NCBI GenBank assembly: GCA_016282555.1
Contig: JAEEKU010000039.1
Location: 1-14,046 of the forward strand
Source of the DNA: Methanomassiliicoccaceae archaeon
GTDB lineage: Archaea; Thermoplasmatota; Thermoplasmata; Methanomassiliicoccales; Methanomethylophilaceae
Direction: 5' to 3'
DNA: 14,046 nt
Part shown: piece by piece, positions 5,545-11,785 of the stretch
How positions within the stretch are numbered: position 1 is the first letter of the stretch
Layout: each line of letters opens with the position of its first letter
Made by a program: the position numbers and the translations under genes
The notes under the pieces: generated by a model
What the model saw: the letters and a program-made list of their open reading frames with translations, nothing else
Database searches by the model: none
Told to the model about the DNA's origin: nothing

Positions 5545-7523
5545 GACAGATTCGCCTCCACTTCGGAAAGGAGTTTCCTGGCTTCCGCCTTCGTATCCGT
5601 TTTCAGCGTCTCCAGGGATCTGACCGTTATGCTGGGCCCGAAGTCGTCCACGATGACGTTCCCGGAGGCTCTGACTTTGCGCATGAGCGCTTTGGACGCT
5701 ATCTCCGCCAGGGCGGCGCTCTCCCCCAGCCTGGAAGCCAGAGCTTCCGTTTCGCTGAGAGTGATTCCGGCCAGCTTCTCGGTGTCCTGCCTTCCGATCA
5801 CCGCTCCGATAGCTCCGGTGCTGTCGTCGATCACGGCTTTGAGCCTGAGATCGCTGACCCCCTCGACCTGTCCGTGGATCTGGCACATGCCCCCCAGCAC
5901 GGAGCGCCTGCATTCCGGACAGCGCTTTATCAGGCCGCTTCCGGCGCGGATGTCCACTATGGTTCCGCTTATGGTTATGTCCACCCCGCCGCCGTTCATG
6001 AGGATGTCCGCCACGGTTCTCGGGGTTCCGTCGTCGGCGGGTATTTCGAAATCGGAATCTATCGCGCTCACGGCGCAACGCTCTCCCAGATTCAGCTGGG
6101 GGATCCCTCTCCAGGACCTCACGTACGCGTTCTCGATGAGCAGGCTGTCCCTCTCCTTGATGCCGAAGTCCTTCCACGCCGAAAATTGAATCTTTCCCGT
6201 CTCGTCCGCCAGCATTCCGGACCATACGGTGCGGGTCTCCCCTTTGATCTCCACCTCGCGCTTCTCGCATGAGATTACGGACGCCCTCACCGATATGCTC
6301 CCAATCCCCTCGCGGATATCCTTCACCTTGCACTCGGCGGGATTCGCGATGAAGGTCCTGTCGGATACGTCTATGTTCCTGTCCAGGGGCTCCGCCGTTC
6401 CGCGGTTCATGTTGATCTGGATGGTATCGTTCCAGACTTTGCAGTAGCAGTTTCTGAACGTGTACGCCGATCCCTTCTCGATCTTCAGCCCCTCCGTCTC
6501 CCAGATCGTGAACGGGACCGTCCCGGTCTCGTCTCCGGCTATTCCGGATATGATGTCTTTCGGGGCTCCGCGGATGTTCACCGTCCTTATATCGGAGGCG
6601 AGAATCTTTACTTCCAGATCCACGCTGTTCTCCTTGCCGGTGAGCTCTGATATCTTCTTTTTCTCCCCCGGGGCGGAGATTTTCGGGGAAGGCGTGTACC
6701 CGGAGACCTCGATGTTTTCGGAGGAGGGGGATACCGTCCCGTTGTTTCCCAGGTTCAGCTGGATCTGATCTCTCCAGATCTTGCAGTAGCACCCGGCGAA
6801 ATCATATACCGATCCCGTCTCCAGATCTATCCCCGAAGAGTTCCAGATCGTGAACGGGACCGTCCCGGTCTCGTCTCCCAGCACTCCGGATATGATCTCC
6901 TTGTTCTCTCCCCGCGAGAACACCGTTCTCCTCTCGGACTCCATGACTCTGGCGGTTATCTCGGCGTTCTGCTCGCTTCCGCGGAGGTATCCGATCTTTT
7001 TCTTCTCGGCGGGAACCGACGCGGCCGTCTCTTTAACGGAGATGTCGCTCTCCATGGGCTCTATGCGCCCGCGGCTGCCGACGTTCACCTGTATGGTCCC
7101 GTTCCAGGTCCTGCAGTAGCAGTTTCTGAACGCGAACACCGATCCCGGCGGGAGCTCGCTGTCTCCCGGCTCCCATACTGTGAACTGCACCGTCCCGGTC
7201 TCGTCCCCCAGCACTCCGGAGATCACGATCCTGCCGTTCTGGCCCGCGGCTCTGCGCTCGGAGGAGACGATTTTTCCGATTATATCCGCGTTCTGCTCGT
7301 TCCCCGTGAGGGTATCGATCTTTTTCAGAACGGTCCCGCTCAATACGGCGGAGCTGTCTATCGCTCCGTATTTGCGCAGGATGCCCCTGCGGGCGGCCTC
7401 TTTATCCACGTGGTATTCGTTCAGGTATTTGTCCAGCTCGCTTTTCAGAGTCTCTTCGTCGATTTTGTCGTTAAGCACCCTTTTTATTTCTTCCAGAAGG
7501 GGTGTCAGTTCTTCTTTGTCCAT
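5541..7523 (-). CDS. rpa: Replication protein A, single-stranded-DNA-binding, five OB folds with zinc finger
   Basis: This 660-residue protein is the euryarchaeal single-chain RPA, which coats ssDNA in replication, repair and recombination. A helical N-terminus (1-55) is followed by tandem OB folds at about 68-160, 178-272, 289-386 and 397-490, then a fifth region (502-635) carrying a zinc finger, CPEC (535-538) and CQIH (547-550). Repeats share GVLGDETGTV-F-W (103-117, 213-227, 327-341) with a looser copy at 436-450. OB1 to OB3 carry a CYC-x-x-W motif (135-140, 245-250, 359-364) where OB4 has NAYVRSW. Stretches of DNA over 30 bp are identical between repeats, for instance around 6505 and 6845. 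The ATG at 7523 is first in a two-gene operon with the RPA-associated gene. The number of OB folds varies among archaea, so five is unremarkable. Confidence 0.94.
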   Translation of the reverse strand: MDKEELTPLLEEIKRVLNDKIDEETLKSELDKYLNEYHVDKEAARRGILRKYGAIDSSAVLSGTVLKKIDTLTGNEQNADIIGKIVSSERRAAGQNGRIVISGVLGDETGTVQFTVWEPGDSELPPGSVFAFRNCYCRTWNGTIQVNVGSRGRIEPMESDISVKETAASVPAEKKKIGYLRGSEQNAEITARVMESERRTVFSRGENKEIISGVLGDETGTVPFTIWNSSGIDLETGSVYDFAGCYCKIWRDQIQLNLGNNGTVSPSSENIEVSGYTPSPKISAPGEKKKISELTGKENSVDLEVKILASDIRTVNIRGAPKDIISGIAGDETGTVPFTIWETEGLKIEKGSAYTFRNCYCKVWNDTIQINMNRGTAEPLDRNIDVSDRTFIANPAECKVKDIREGIGSISVRASVISCEKREVEIKGETRTVWSGMLADETGKIQFSAWKDFGIKERDSLLIENAYVRSWRGIPQLNLGERCAVSAIDSDFEIPADDGTPRTVADILMNGGGVDITISGTIVDIRAGSGLIKRCPECRRSVLGGMCQIHGQVEGVSDLRLKAVIDDSTGAIGAVIGRQDTEKLAGITLSETEALASRLGESAALAEIASKALMRKVRASGNVIVDDFGPSITVRSLETLKTDTKAEARKLLSEVEANLS

Positions 7524-7531
7524 GGTATCGA

Positions 7532-7560
7532 CTCCGTACCGTATATACGGCGCTCCGTAC
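7532..7560 (-). promoter_or_regulatory. Palindrome with flanking direct repeats at the RPA transcription start
   Basis: A perfect 12-bp palindrome CCGTATATACGG (7539-7550) sits between two copies of CTCCGTAC (7532-7539 and 7553-7560; GTACGGAG on the coding strand) spaced 21 bp, two helical turns. It falls about 25 nt downstream of the RPA TATA box, at the predicted start of transcription, where a bound repressor would block initiation. No regulator is identified. Confidence 0.45.
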
Positions 7561-7573
7561 GATCGTTTGACAC

Positions 7574-7582
7574 TATTTAAGG
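7574..7582 (-). promoter_or_regulatory. TATA box of the RPA operon
   Basis: The minus-strand motif CCTTAAATA lies 51-59 nt upstream of the RPA ATG and predicts a start near 7550, giving a leader of about 27 nt. An inverted repeat GGATGCC (7582-7588) and GGCATCC (7626-7632) lies directly upstream on the coding strand and could bind an activator or repressor. Confidence 0.5.
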
Positions 7583-7743
7583 GATGCCGGAGGGCCGCCG
7601 AATGTGGGATATTCCGGCCGGCACAGGCATCCGCGCAGATAAATCGCCGTCATCAGACCGCTTCGTCCTCTGTTTTTATCGGAAGGCTGCACGCAGTTCG
7701 GTTTCACCGCATTCAAAACGCACGGTCTCTCCCGGAGACTTTG
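7583..7743. other. Gene-free stretch between the RPA promoter and the ATPase cassette
   Basis: This is the core of the longest gap in the window (about 313 bases from the RPA start at 7523 to 7837). I see no convincing gene. It holds the GGATGCC and GGCATCC inverted repeat (7582-7632), a GC-rich CCGGCCGGC patch near 7617, and a T5 run at about 7672. A 66-residue minus-strand open frame spans 7573-7773 but lacks family features or a ribosome site. It may be remnant DNA at the edge of the inserted ATPase cassette. Confidence 0.5.
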
Positions 7744-7792
7744 TACATTTTTGAAAAATATACGTAAAAGCACGTTAATTTTTCAAAATGTA
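7744..7792. repeat. Palindromic repeat, copy 1, upstream of the ATPase gene
   Basis: A 37-bp core (7750-7786) recurs at 9122-9158 with two mismatches, in the same orientation. The core is an imperfect palindrome: left arm TTGAAAAATATACGT, loop AAAAGC, right arm ACGTTAATTTTTCAA. In this copy the pairing extends outward through TACAT (7744-7748) and ATGTA (7788-7792), with a one-base bulge. Its right edge abuts the TATA-like TATTTTAA (7791-7798) of the ATPase gene, where a BRE would lie. It could be an operator, a cassette end or a structured RNA element. Confidence 0.8.
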
Positions 7793-7798
7793 TTTTAA
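7791..7798 (+). promoter_or_regulatory. TATA-like element of the ATPase gene
   Basis: TATTTTAA directly follows the palindromic repeat and predicts a transcription start near 7820. That fits a coding start around 7831-7837 far better than a GTG at 7891, which would leave a leader of about 70 nt. Confidence 0.45.
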
Positions 7799-7890
7799 CC
7801 GCCGGCCCATTCATTCTCCGGGGCGGTACTGCGGAGATTGAACGTCCGGAATATCTGAACAAACTCATTGCAGCCAGGGACAACGGGCTC

Positions 7891-9126
7891 GTGAAAGTGA
7901 TTACCGGCCTCCGCAGATCCGGAAAGACATACCTGGTGAAGAAGCTGTACCCCGACTGGCTCGCTGCAAACGGGGTTCCGGAGGAAAATATTGTTTACCT
8001 GGCTTTAGACAGGATCTCCAATGCCGGATACCGCAACCCCCTCATGATGGCCGAATATCTCCGCAACAAGATCTCGGAACGCACAGGCAGATGCTACGTG
8101 ATTATCGATGAAATACAGTTCTCCGTACCCGTAGACAATCCCGCATTGCCCGTAAACGTCAGGACGGAAGAGAATCGCCTGACCTTCTACGATGTGCTTC
8201 TCGATCTGATGGACGACTGCGACCTCTATGTCACCGGAAGCAATTCGAAAATGCTGTCCAAAGACATACTGTCGGGATTCAGAGACAGGGGCCGCGAGAT
8301 CAGAGCCCATCCGCTTTCGTTTGCGGAGTACTATCGTTCCGCAGGAGGGGACAGGAGAGACGCATGGACGGAGTACCTGCATCACGGCGGGATGCCGATG
8401 ACGCTGTTATTCGACGATCGTCCGTCCAAAGACTCCTATCTGAAGGAACTCCTCTCCGAAACATACGTTAAGGACATAGTCGAGCATAACGGAATCAGAG
8501 ATTCCGGAGATTTGATGCGCCTGCTTGAAGTGATGGCTTCATGTTCGGCCTGTCTCACCAACCCGACGAACATCGCCAACACCTATCCCGGAAAAACGAT
8601 GTCAAGGAATACGGTAGACAGGTACATCGGATTCTTCAGGGATGCTTTCCTGCTTGAAGAATCGAAGAGATTCGATATCAGGGGAAGAAAAATCATCAAC
8701 GGCCAGCAGAAGTACTATTTCGAAGATCTGGGTCTTATGAATGCCGTTCTGAATTTCAGGGAGATGAAGATCCGCGTGCTCATCGAAAACGCCGTGTACA
8801 ACGAGCTTATAACAAGGGGATACAGCGTGGATACGGGCCGCGTGGATTACCGCAAACGGATAGGCGGAGCCAATATGACGGTCACCCTTGAAACGGATTT
8901 CGTAGTGAACAGGTCGTTCGAAAGGTTCTATATCCAGGTGGCAGAGGGAATCGACGACCCCGGAAAACTGGAACAGGAAGAAGCATCTTTGCTGCGCATA
9001 AGAGACGGATTCGGGAAGATGATCCTGGTGAATACGGACGTCCCGAAGCACTATACCGAGAACGGCATATGCATCATGTCCATACTCGACTTTATGCTGG
9101 ACAGAGACTGTCTGGAACGTATTTGA
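7891..9126 (+). CDS. AAA-family ATPase with DUF4143 domain
   Basis: The protein belongs to the AAA_14/DUF4143 ATPase family, common and often mobile in gut archaea and bacteria, with no settled function. Numbering from the GTG at 7891 (411 residues): Walker A GLRRSGKT (6-13), Walker B YVIIDEIQ (69-76), sensor-like VTGSNSKML (114-122), then the DUF4143 half with LSFAEYY, EYLHHGGMP and NTVDRYIGFFRDAFLLEESKRFDIRGRKI. A PD-(D/E)xK-like end follows: ENAVYNELITRGY (299-311), LETDFVV (333-339) and FYIQVA (346-351). The conserved N-terminal helix (IERPEYLNKLIAARDNG) is encoded in frame from 7837 but has no ATG, GTG or TTG; the frame stays open back to 7768. So translation starts at a rare codon (ATT 7837?), or the protein is truncated, or the gene is decaying. 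Palindromic repeats flank it, and the stop codon lies inside the second one. Confidence 0.86.
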   Translation: MKVITGLRRSGKTYLVKKLYPDWLAANGVPEENIVYLALDRISNAGYRNPLMMAEYLRNKISERTGRCYVIIDEIQFSVPVDNPALPVNVRTEENRLTFYDVLLDLMDDCDLYVTGSNSKMLSKDILSGFRDRGREIRAHPLSFAEYYRSAGGDRRDAWTEYLHHGGMPMTLLFDDRPSKDSYLKELLSETYVKDIVEHNGIRDSGDLMRLLEVMASCSACLTNPTNIANTYPGKTMSRNTVDRYIGFFRDAFLLEESKRFDIRGRKIINGQQKYYFEDLGLMNAVLNFREMKIRVLIENAVYNELITRGYSVDTGRVDYRKRIGGANMTVTLETDFVVNRSFERFYIQVAEGIDDPGKLEQEEASLLRIRDGFGKMILVNTDVPKHYTENGICIMSILDFMLDRDCLERI

Positions 9127-9161
9127 AAAATATGCGTAAAAGCACGTAAATTTTTCAATAC
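9119..9161. repeat. Palindromic repeat, copy 2, at the ATPase stop codon
   Basis: The 37-bp core (9122-9158) matches copy 1 at 35 of 37 positions and contains the ATPase stop codon (9124-9126). Arms TTGAAAAATATGCGT and ACGTAAATTTTTCAA enclose the identical loop AAAAGC. Pairing extends outward through GTAT (9119-9122) and ATAC (9158-9161), again with a one-base bulge. The outer bases differ from copy 1 but remain complementary. Possible roles are 3'-end hairpin, cassette boundary or protein-binding site. Confidence 0.8.
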
Positions 9162-9235
9162 AAAAATCGGAACGCGGATCTCCGCCGGTTCTTACAGGGA
9201 CAGAGAGATCGGCTTCACGGCATGAACGAAGGGAA

Positions 9236-9245
9236 TCTTTATTAT
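9236..9245 (+). promoter_or_regulatory. TATA box of purP
   Basis: ATCTTTATTA is centred about 25 nt before the purP ATG at 9266 and there is no Shine-Dalgarno sequence in the intervening AT-rich stretch. The purP mRNA is therefore probably leaderless. Confidence 0.55.
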
Positions 9246-9265
9246 CGGGAAAACAATAATAGTCT

Positions 9266-10339
9266 ATGGTTCCAAAGAGCAGAATAGACGAGATTCTGGA
9301 CGGCTACGATCCGGCAGATCTTACCATTGCGACCCTGTGCTCCCATTCGTCCCTTCAGATTTTTCACGGCGCCAGGAAAATGGGATTCAAGACTCTTGGC
9401 CTGACGATCACCCACAGCACGAAGTATTACGACGCGTTTCCCCTCGCGAAGCCGGACGGGATCATAAAATACTCCGACTTCGACGAGATGGAGGAGCGCA
9501 TCGGGGAGCTTCACGACAGGAACGTCATCATCATTCCCCACGGCTCGTTCGTCGAGTATATGGGCTCCCGCAGGTTCTCGGAATACGAGGTCCCGTCCTA
9601 CGGAAACCGCGCGGTTCTCAATTGGGAATCAGACCGCGACAAGCAGAGGCAGTGGATCACCTCCGCCGGAGTCCCCATGCCCAAGCTCATAACCGATGCC
9701 AGAGAGATCTCCGAGCCGGTGATGGTCAAATATCACGGCGCCAAGGGCGGCAGCGGATATTTCATCGCGAGGGACTACATGGACTTCAAGATGGCCGTGG
9801 ACAACACCAAGCCGTACACCATGCAGGAATACTGCCTGGGAACGAGATATTACATGCACTTCTTCTACGATCCCCTCAAAACCGACGGATACCGCTGCGA
9901 GCAGGGGGGAACGCTGGAGCTTCTCTCCATAGACCGCAGGGACGAGAGCAACATCGACGAGATGTACAAGCTGGGATCCATCGAGGAGTCCCGCCGCCAC
10001 GGCCTGAACCCCTCGTTCGTGGTGACCGGGAACACTCCGGTGGTTATCCGCGAATCCCTCCTTCCCAAAGCCTTCGATATGGCGGAGAGGGTCGTGAACA
10101 AATCCTACGAGCTCTTCGGAGGGATGTGGGGGCCGTTCTGCCTCGAAACCGTGGTGAGCGACAAGCTGCAGTTCAAGGTTTTCGAGATCTCCACCCGCAT
10201 AGTGGCCGGAACCAACCCGTTCATATCCGGATCCCCGTACGCGGATCTCATCTATCCGGGGCTGAGCACCGGCGCGAGGATGGCTATGGAGATAAGGGAC
10301 GCCGCCGCGGCCGGGAAACTCAAGGAGCTCATGTCCTGA
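9266..10339 (+). CDS. purP: 5-formaminoimidazole-4-carboxamide ribotide (FAICAR) synthetase PurP
   Basis: PurP is the archaeal enzyme that uses formate and ATP to convert AICAR to FAICAR in purine biosynthesis, replacing the folate-dependent PurH step. The 357-residue length is typical. Visible signatures: ATLCSHSSLQIFHGARKMGFKTLGL (22-46), with a substrate-site His in SHSSLQ; VIIIPHGSFVEYMG (87-100), the preATP-grasp region; and the ATP-grasp domain with PVMVKYHGAKGGSGYFIA (151-168), YTMQEYCLGTRYYMHFFYDP (184-203), WGPFCLETVV and KVFEISTRIVAGTN (304-317), which contributes metal and nucleotide ligands. It is preceded by the ATPase cassette and followed by an aminotransferase with its own promoter, so it is probably a single transcription unit. 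Some archaea carry several PurP-like ATP-grasp paralogues, but the motifs here fit true PurP. Confidence 0.94.
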   Translation: MVPKSRIDEILDGYDPADLTIATLCSHSSLQIFHGARKMGFKTLGLTITHSTKYYDAFPLAKPDGIIKYSDFDEMEERIGELHDRNVIIIPHGSFVEYMGSRRFSEYEVPSYGNRAVLNWESDRDKQRQWITSAGVPMPKLITDAREISEPVMVKYHGAKGGSGYFIARDYMDFKMAVDNTKPYTMQEYCLGTRYYMHFFYDPLKTDGYRCEQGGTLELLSIDRRDESNIDEMYKLGSIEESRRHGLNPSFVVTGNTPVVIRESLLPKAFDMAERVVNKSYELFGGMWGPFCLETVVSDKLQFKVFEISTRIVAGTNPFISGSPYADLIYPGLSTGARMAMEIRDAAAAGKLKELMS

Positions 10340-10349
10340 ACGCGTTTCC

Positions 10350-10354
10350 TTTTT
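10350..10354 (+). terminator. T-run after purP
   Basis: TTTCCTTTTT begins 6 nt after the purP stop codon and ends in a T5 run just ahead of the aminotransferase TATA box. It is a plausible archaeal poly-T terminator separating the two units. Confidence 0.4.
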
Positions 10355-10360
10355 GGGCAA

Positions 10361-10371
10361 CCTTTATTATA
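10361..10371 (+). promoter_or_regulatory. TATA box of the aminotransferase gene
   Basis: CCTTTATTATA predicts a transcription start near 10392. It lies inside a possible N-terminal extension of the open frame (alternative start TTG at 10353), which supports the ATG at 10410 as the real start. Confidence 0.55.
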
Positions 10372-10409
10372 CGCTCCCGGATCGGGGCACGGACAGAAGG
10401 CGAGTCTGC

Positions 10410-11561
10410 ATGGTTTCGAAGAGGCTTCAGGAAATACCCGCATCCGGTACGATCGCAATATCCAATCTGGTAAGCCAGATGAAAGCGGAGGGCGCCGACG
10501 TGATATCGCTCTCCATGGGCGAGCCGGATTTCACCACTCCGGAGAACATCATCGAAGCGTGCTGCGGCTCCCTCCGGGAGGGTTTCACCCATTATACCCC
10601 GTCGGCCGGGATTCCCGAGCTCCGCAAAGCTATAGCGGACTCCGCGCGCCTGGACGGGATTCCGTGCGGGCCCTCCAACGTTCTGGTGACTCCCTGCAAG
10701 CAGGCCATCTTCATGACCGCTCTGGCCTACATCGATCCCGGCGACGAAGTGATTCTCTTCGATCCGTCCTGGGTATCATACGAAGCGTGCATCCGCCTGG
10801 CCGGAGGCGTCCCGGTGTACGTGCCTCTGAGTTTCGAAAACGGCTTCGTTCCGGATCCAGCCGCCGTGGAGGCCGCGATCACCCCGAAGACGAAGATGAT
10901 CATAATCAACACCCCCTCGAACCCCACCGGCTGCGTGATTCCCGCCGGAGTGCTGAAAGAGATTTCGGACATCGCCGTGTCCAGAGGAGTCAGGATTCTC
11001 TCCGACGAGATATACTCCAGCATAGTCTACCGGAACAGGCATACCTCGATCGCATCTTTTCCGGGCGTCTTCGATAACACTATCGTGGTATCGGGGCTGT
11101 CCAAATCCTACGCGATGACCGGATGGAGGCTGGGATGGGCTCTCGCCCCGGAGGCCGACATCTCCGCGATAAACAAACTGCAGTCTCATTCCATATCCTG
11201 CGCCGTCTCTTTCGTTCAGAAGGCCGCGGTGGAGGCTCTGACCGGGCCCCAGGATTCCAAAATCGCCATGGTCGCCGAGTTCAGAAAGCGCCGCGATCTG
11301 GTTTTGGATCTCCTGTCCGAAATACCCGGATTCCAGTGCAGCGTTCCCGACGGAGCCTTCTACGTGTTCCCGAAGTACAACAGGGACGTCCCCTCCGCGA
11401 AACTGTGCGAGATTCTCCTCAGGGAGGGGCATATCGCAGTCACCCCCGGAACCGCTTTCGGTCCGGGAGGGGAGGGATTTTTCAGAATTTCCTACGCCGC
11501 CTCCGAGGATCAGCTCCGGGAAGGAATAGGCAGAATCAGATCCGTGATCTCCGGCCTCTGA
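10410..11561 (+). CDS. PLP-dependent aminotransferase, class I (aspartate aminotransferase-like)
   Basis: This 383-residue enzyme is a fold-type I aminotransferase of the subgroup holding archaeal and Thermus aspartate aminotransferases; it moves amino groups between amino acids and 2-oxo acids using pyridoxal phosphate. Features in order: ISLSMGEPDFTTP (32-44), HYTPSAGIPELRKAIA (61-76), substrate-site NTPSNPTG (167-174), the PLP-contacting DEIYSSIVY (199-207), the Schiff-base lysine K232 in SGLSKSYAMTGWRLG, and R359 in FFRISYA, which binds the substrate carboxylate. All catalytic residues are intact. The N-terminal MVSKRLQEIPASGTIAISNL matches family starts. The exact amino-acid substrate cannot be read from sequence; aspartate, aromatic or alanine activity are all possible in this clade. 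Confidence 0.92.
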   Translation: MVSKRLQEIPASGTIAISNLVSQMKAEGADVISLSMGEPDFTTPENIIEACCGSLREGFTHYTPSAGIPELRKAIADSARLDGIPCGPSNVLVTPCKQAIFMTALAYIDPGDEVILFDPSWVSYEACIRLAGGVPVYVPLSFENGFVPDPAAVEAAITPKTKMIIINTPSNPTGCVIPAGVLKEISDIAVSRGVRILSDEIYSSIVYRNRHTSIASFPGVFDNTIVVSGLSKSYAMTGWRLGWALAPEADISAINKLQSHSISCAVSFVQKAAVEALTGPQDSKIAMVAEFRKRRDLVLDLLSEIPGFQCSVPDGAFYVFPKYNRDVPSAKLCEILLREGHIAVTPGTAFGPGGEGFFRISYAASEDQLREGIGRIRSVISGL

Positions 11562-11572
11562 TTCCTATATCT

Positions 11573-11586
11573 ATTTTTCTGTTTTT
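11573..11586 (+). terminator. T-rich terminator after the aminotransferase gene
   Basis: Two T5 runs (ATTTTTCTGTTTTT) lie 12-25 nt after the stop codon, the typical form of an archaeal intrinsic terminator. Confidence 0.55.
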
Positions 11587-11612
11587 CCGGTACAATCCGG
11601 ATAATCAGGGAG

Positions 11613-11661
11613 CGTAAGCGCTCTTCCGGGACGATGCCGGATACAGCCGGGTGCGCTTACG
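11613..11661 (+). promoter_or_regulatory. Long-spaced inverted repeat upstream of the surface-protein promoter
   Basis: CGTAAGCGC (11613-11621) and GCGCTTACG (11653-11661) are perfect 9-bp inverted copies separated by 31 nt. The right copy ends 5 nt before the TATA box, the position of a regulator site. The left copy is also part of a small local hairpin (GAGCG/CGCTC, 11610-11623). It could be a two-site operator controlling expression of the surface protein. Confidence 0.45.
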
Positions 11662-11666
11662 GGCGG

Positions 11667-11676
11667 TATTATATAA
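11667..11676 (+). promoter_or_regulatory. TATA box of the surface-protein gene
   Basis: ATTATATAA-type sequence predicts a start near 11700, giving a leader of roughly 85 nt. This is much longer than elsewhere in the window. The leader is GC-rich with complementary GGCCGG (11705-11710) and CCGGCC (11741-11746), so it may be structured. AGGTGAT (11774-11780) is the ribosome site. Confidence 0.55.
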
Positions 11677-11785
11677 TGCGTAATTTCATTTGTCAGTATC
11701 CTCCGGCCGGACCGGGAAACCGCCGCCGGGGAGAATGCGCCCGGCCAGAACTCCGAAAGTCAGCGCCGGACCCAGGTGATAAAAA

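Noticed and set aside
4420..6189. 589-codon plus-strand open frame
   Set aside because: It is antisense to the RPA operon, Arg/Ser-rich with no family features, and arises from the GC-rich codon bias of the real genes.
4588..6792. 734-codon minus-strand open frame extending upstream of the RPA-associated gene
   Set aside because: The part beyond 5544 is the RPA gene read in another frame and gives low-complexity Arg/Gly/His-rich sequence. The ATGA overlap at 5541-5544 marks the real start.
7573..7773. 66-codon minus-strand open frame in the gap before the ATPase
   Set aside because: No ribosome site, no promoter, no family resemblance; it crosses the palindromic repeat and the RPA TATA box.
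7744..9161. CRISPR array or insertion sequence suggested by the repeated palindromes
   Set aside because: There are only two copies 1.37 kb apart with a gene between them, no spacers, no transposase and no clear target-site duplication; a cassette or regulatory element is the more cautious reading.
10353..10409. N-terminal extension of the aminotransferase from a TTG at 10353
   Set aside because: The TATA box (10361-10371) lies inside it, and the protein from ATG 10410 matches the usual family start.
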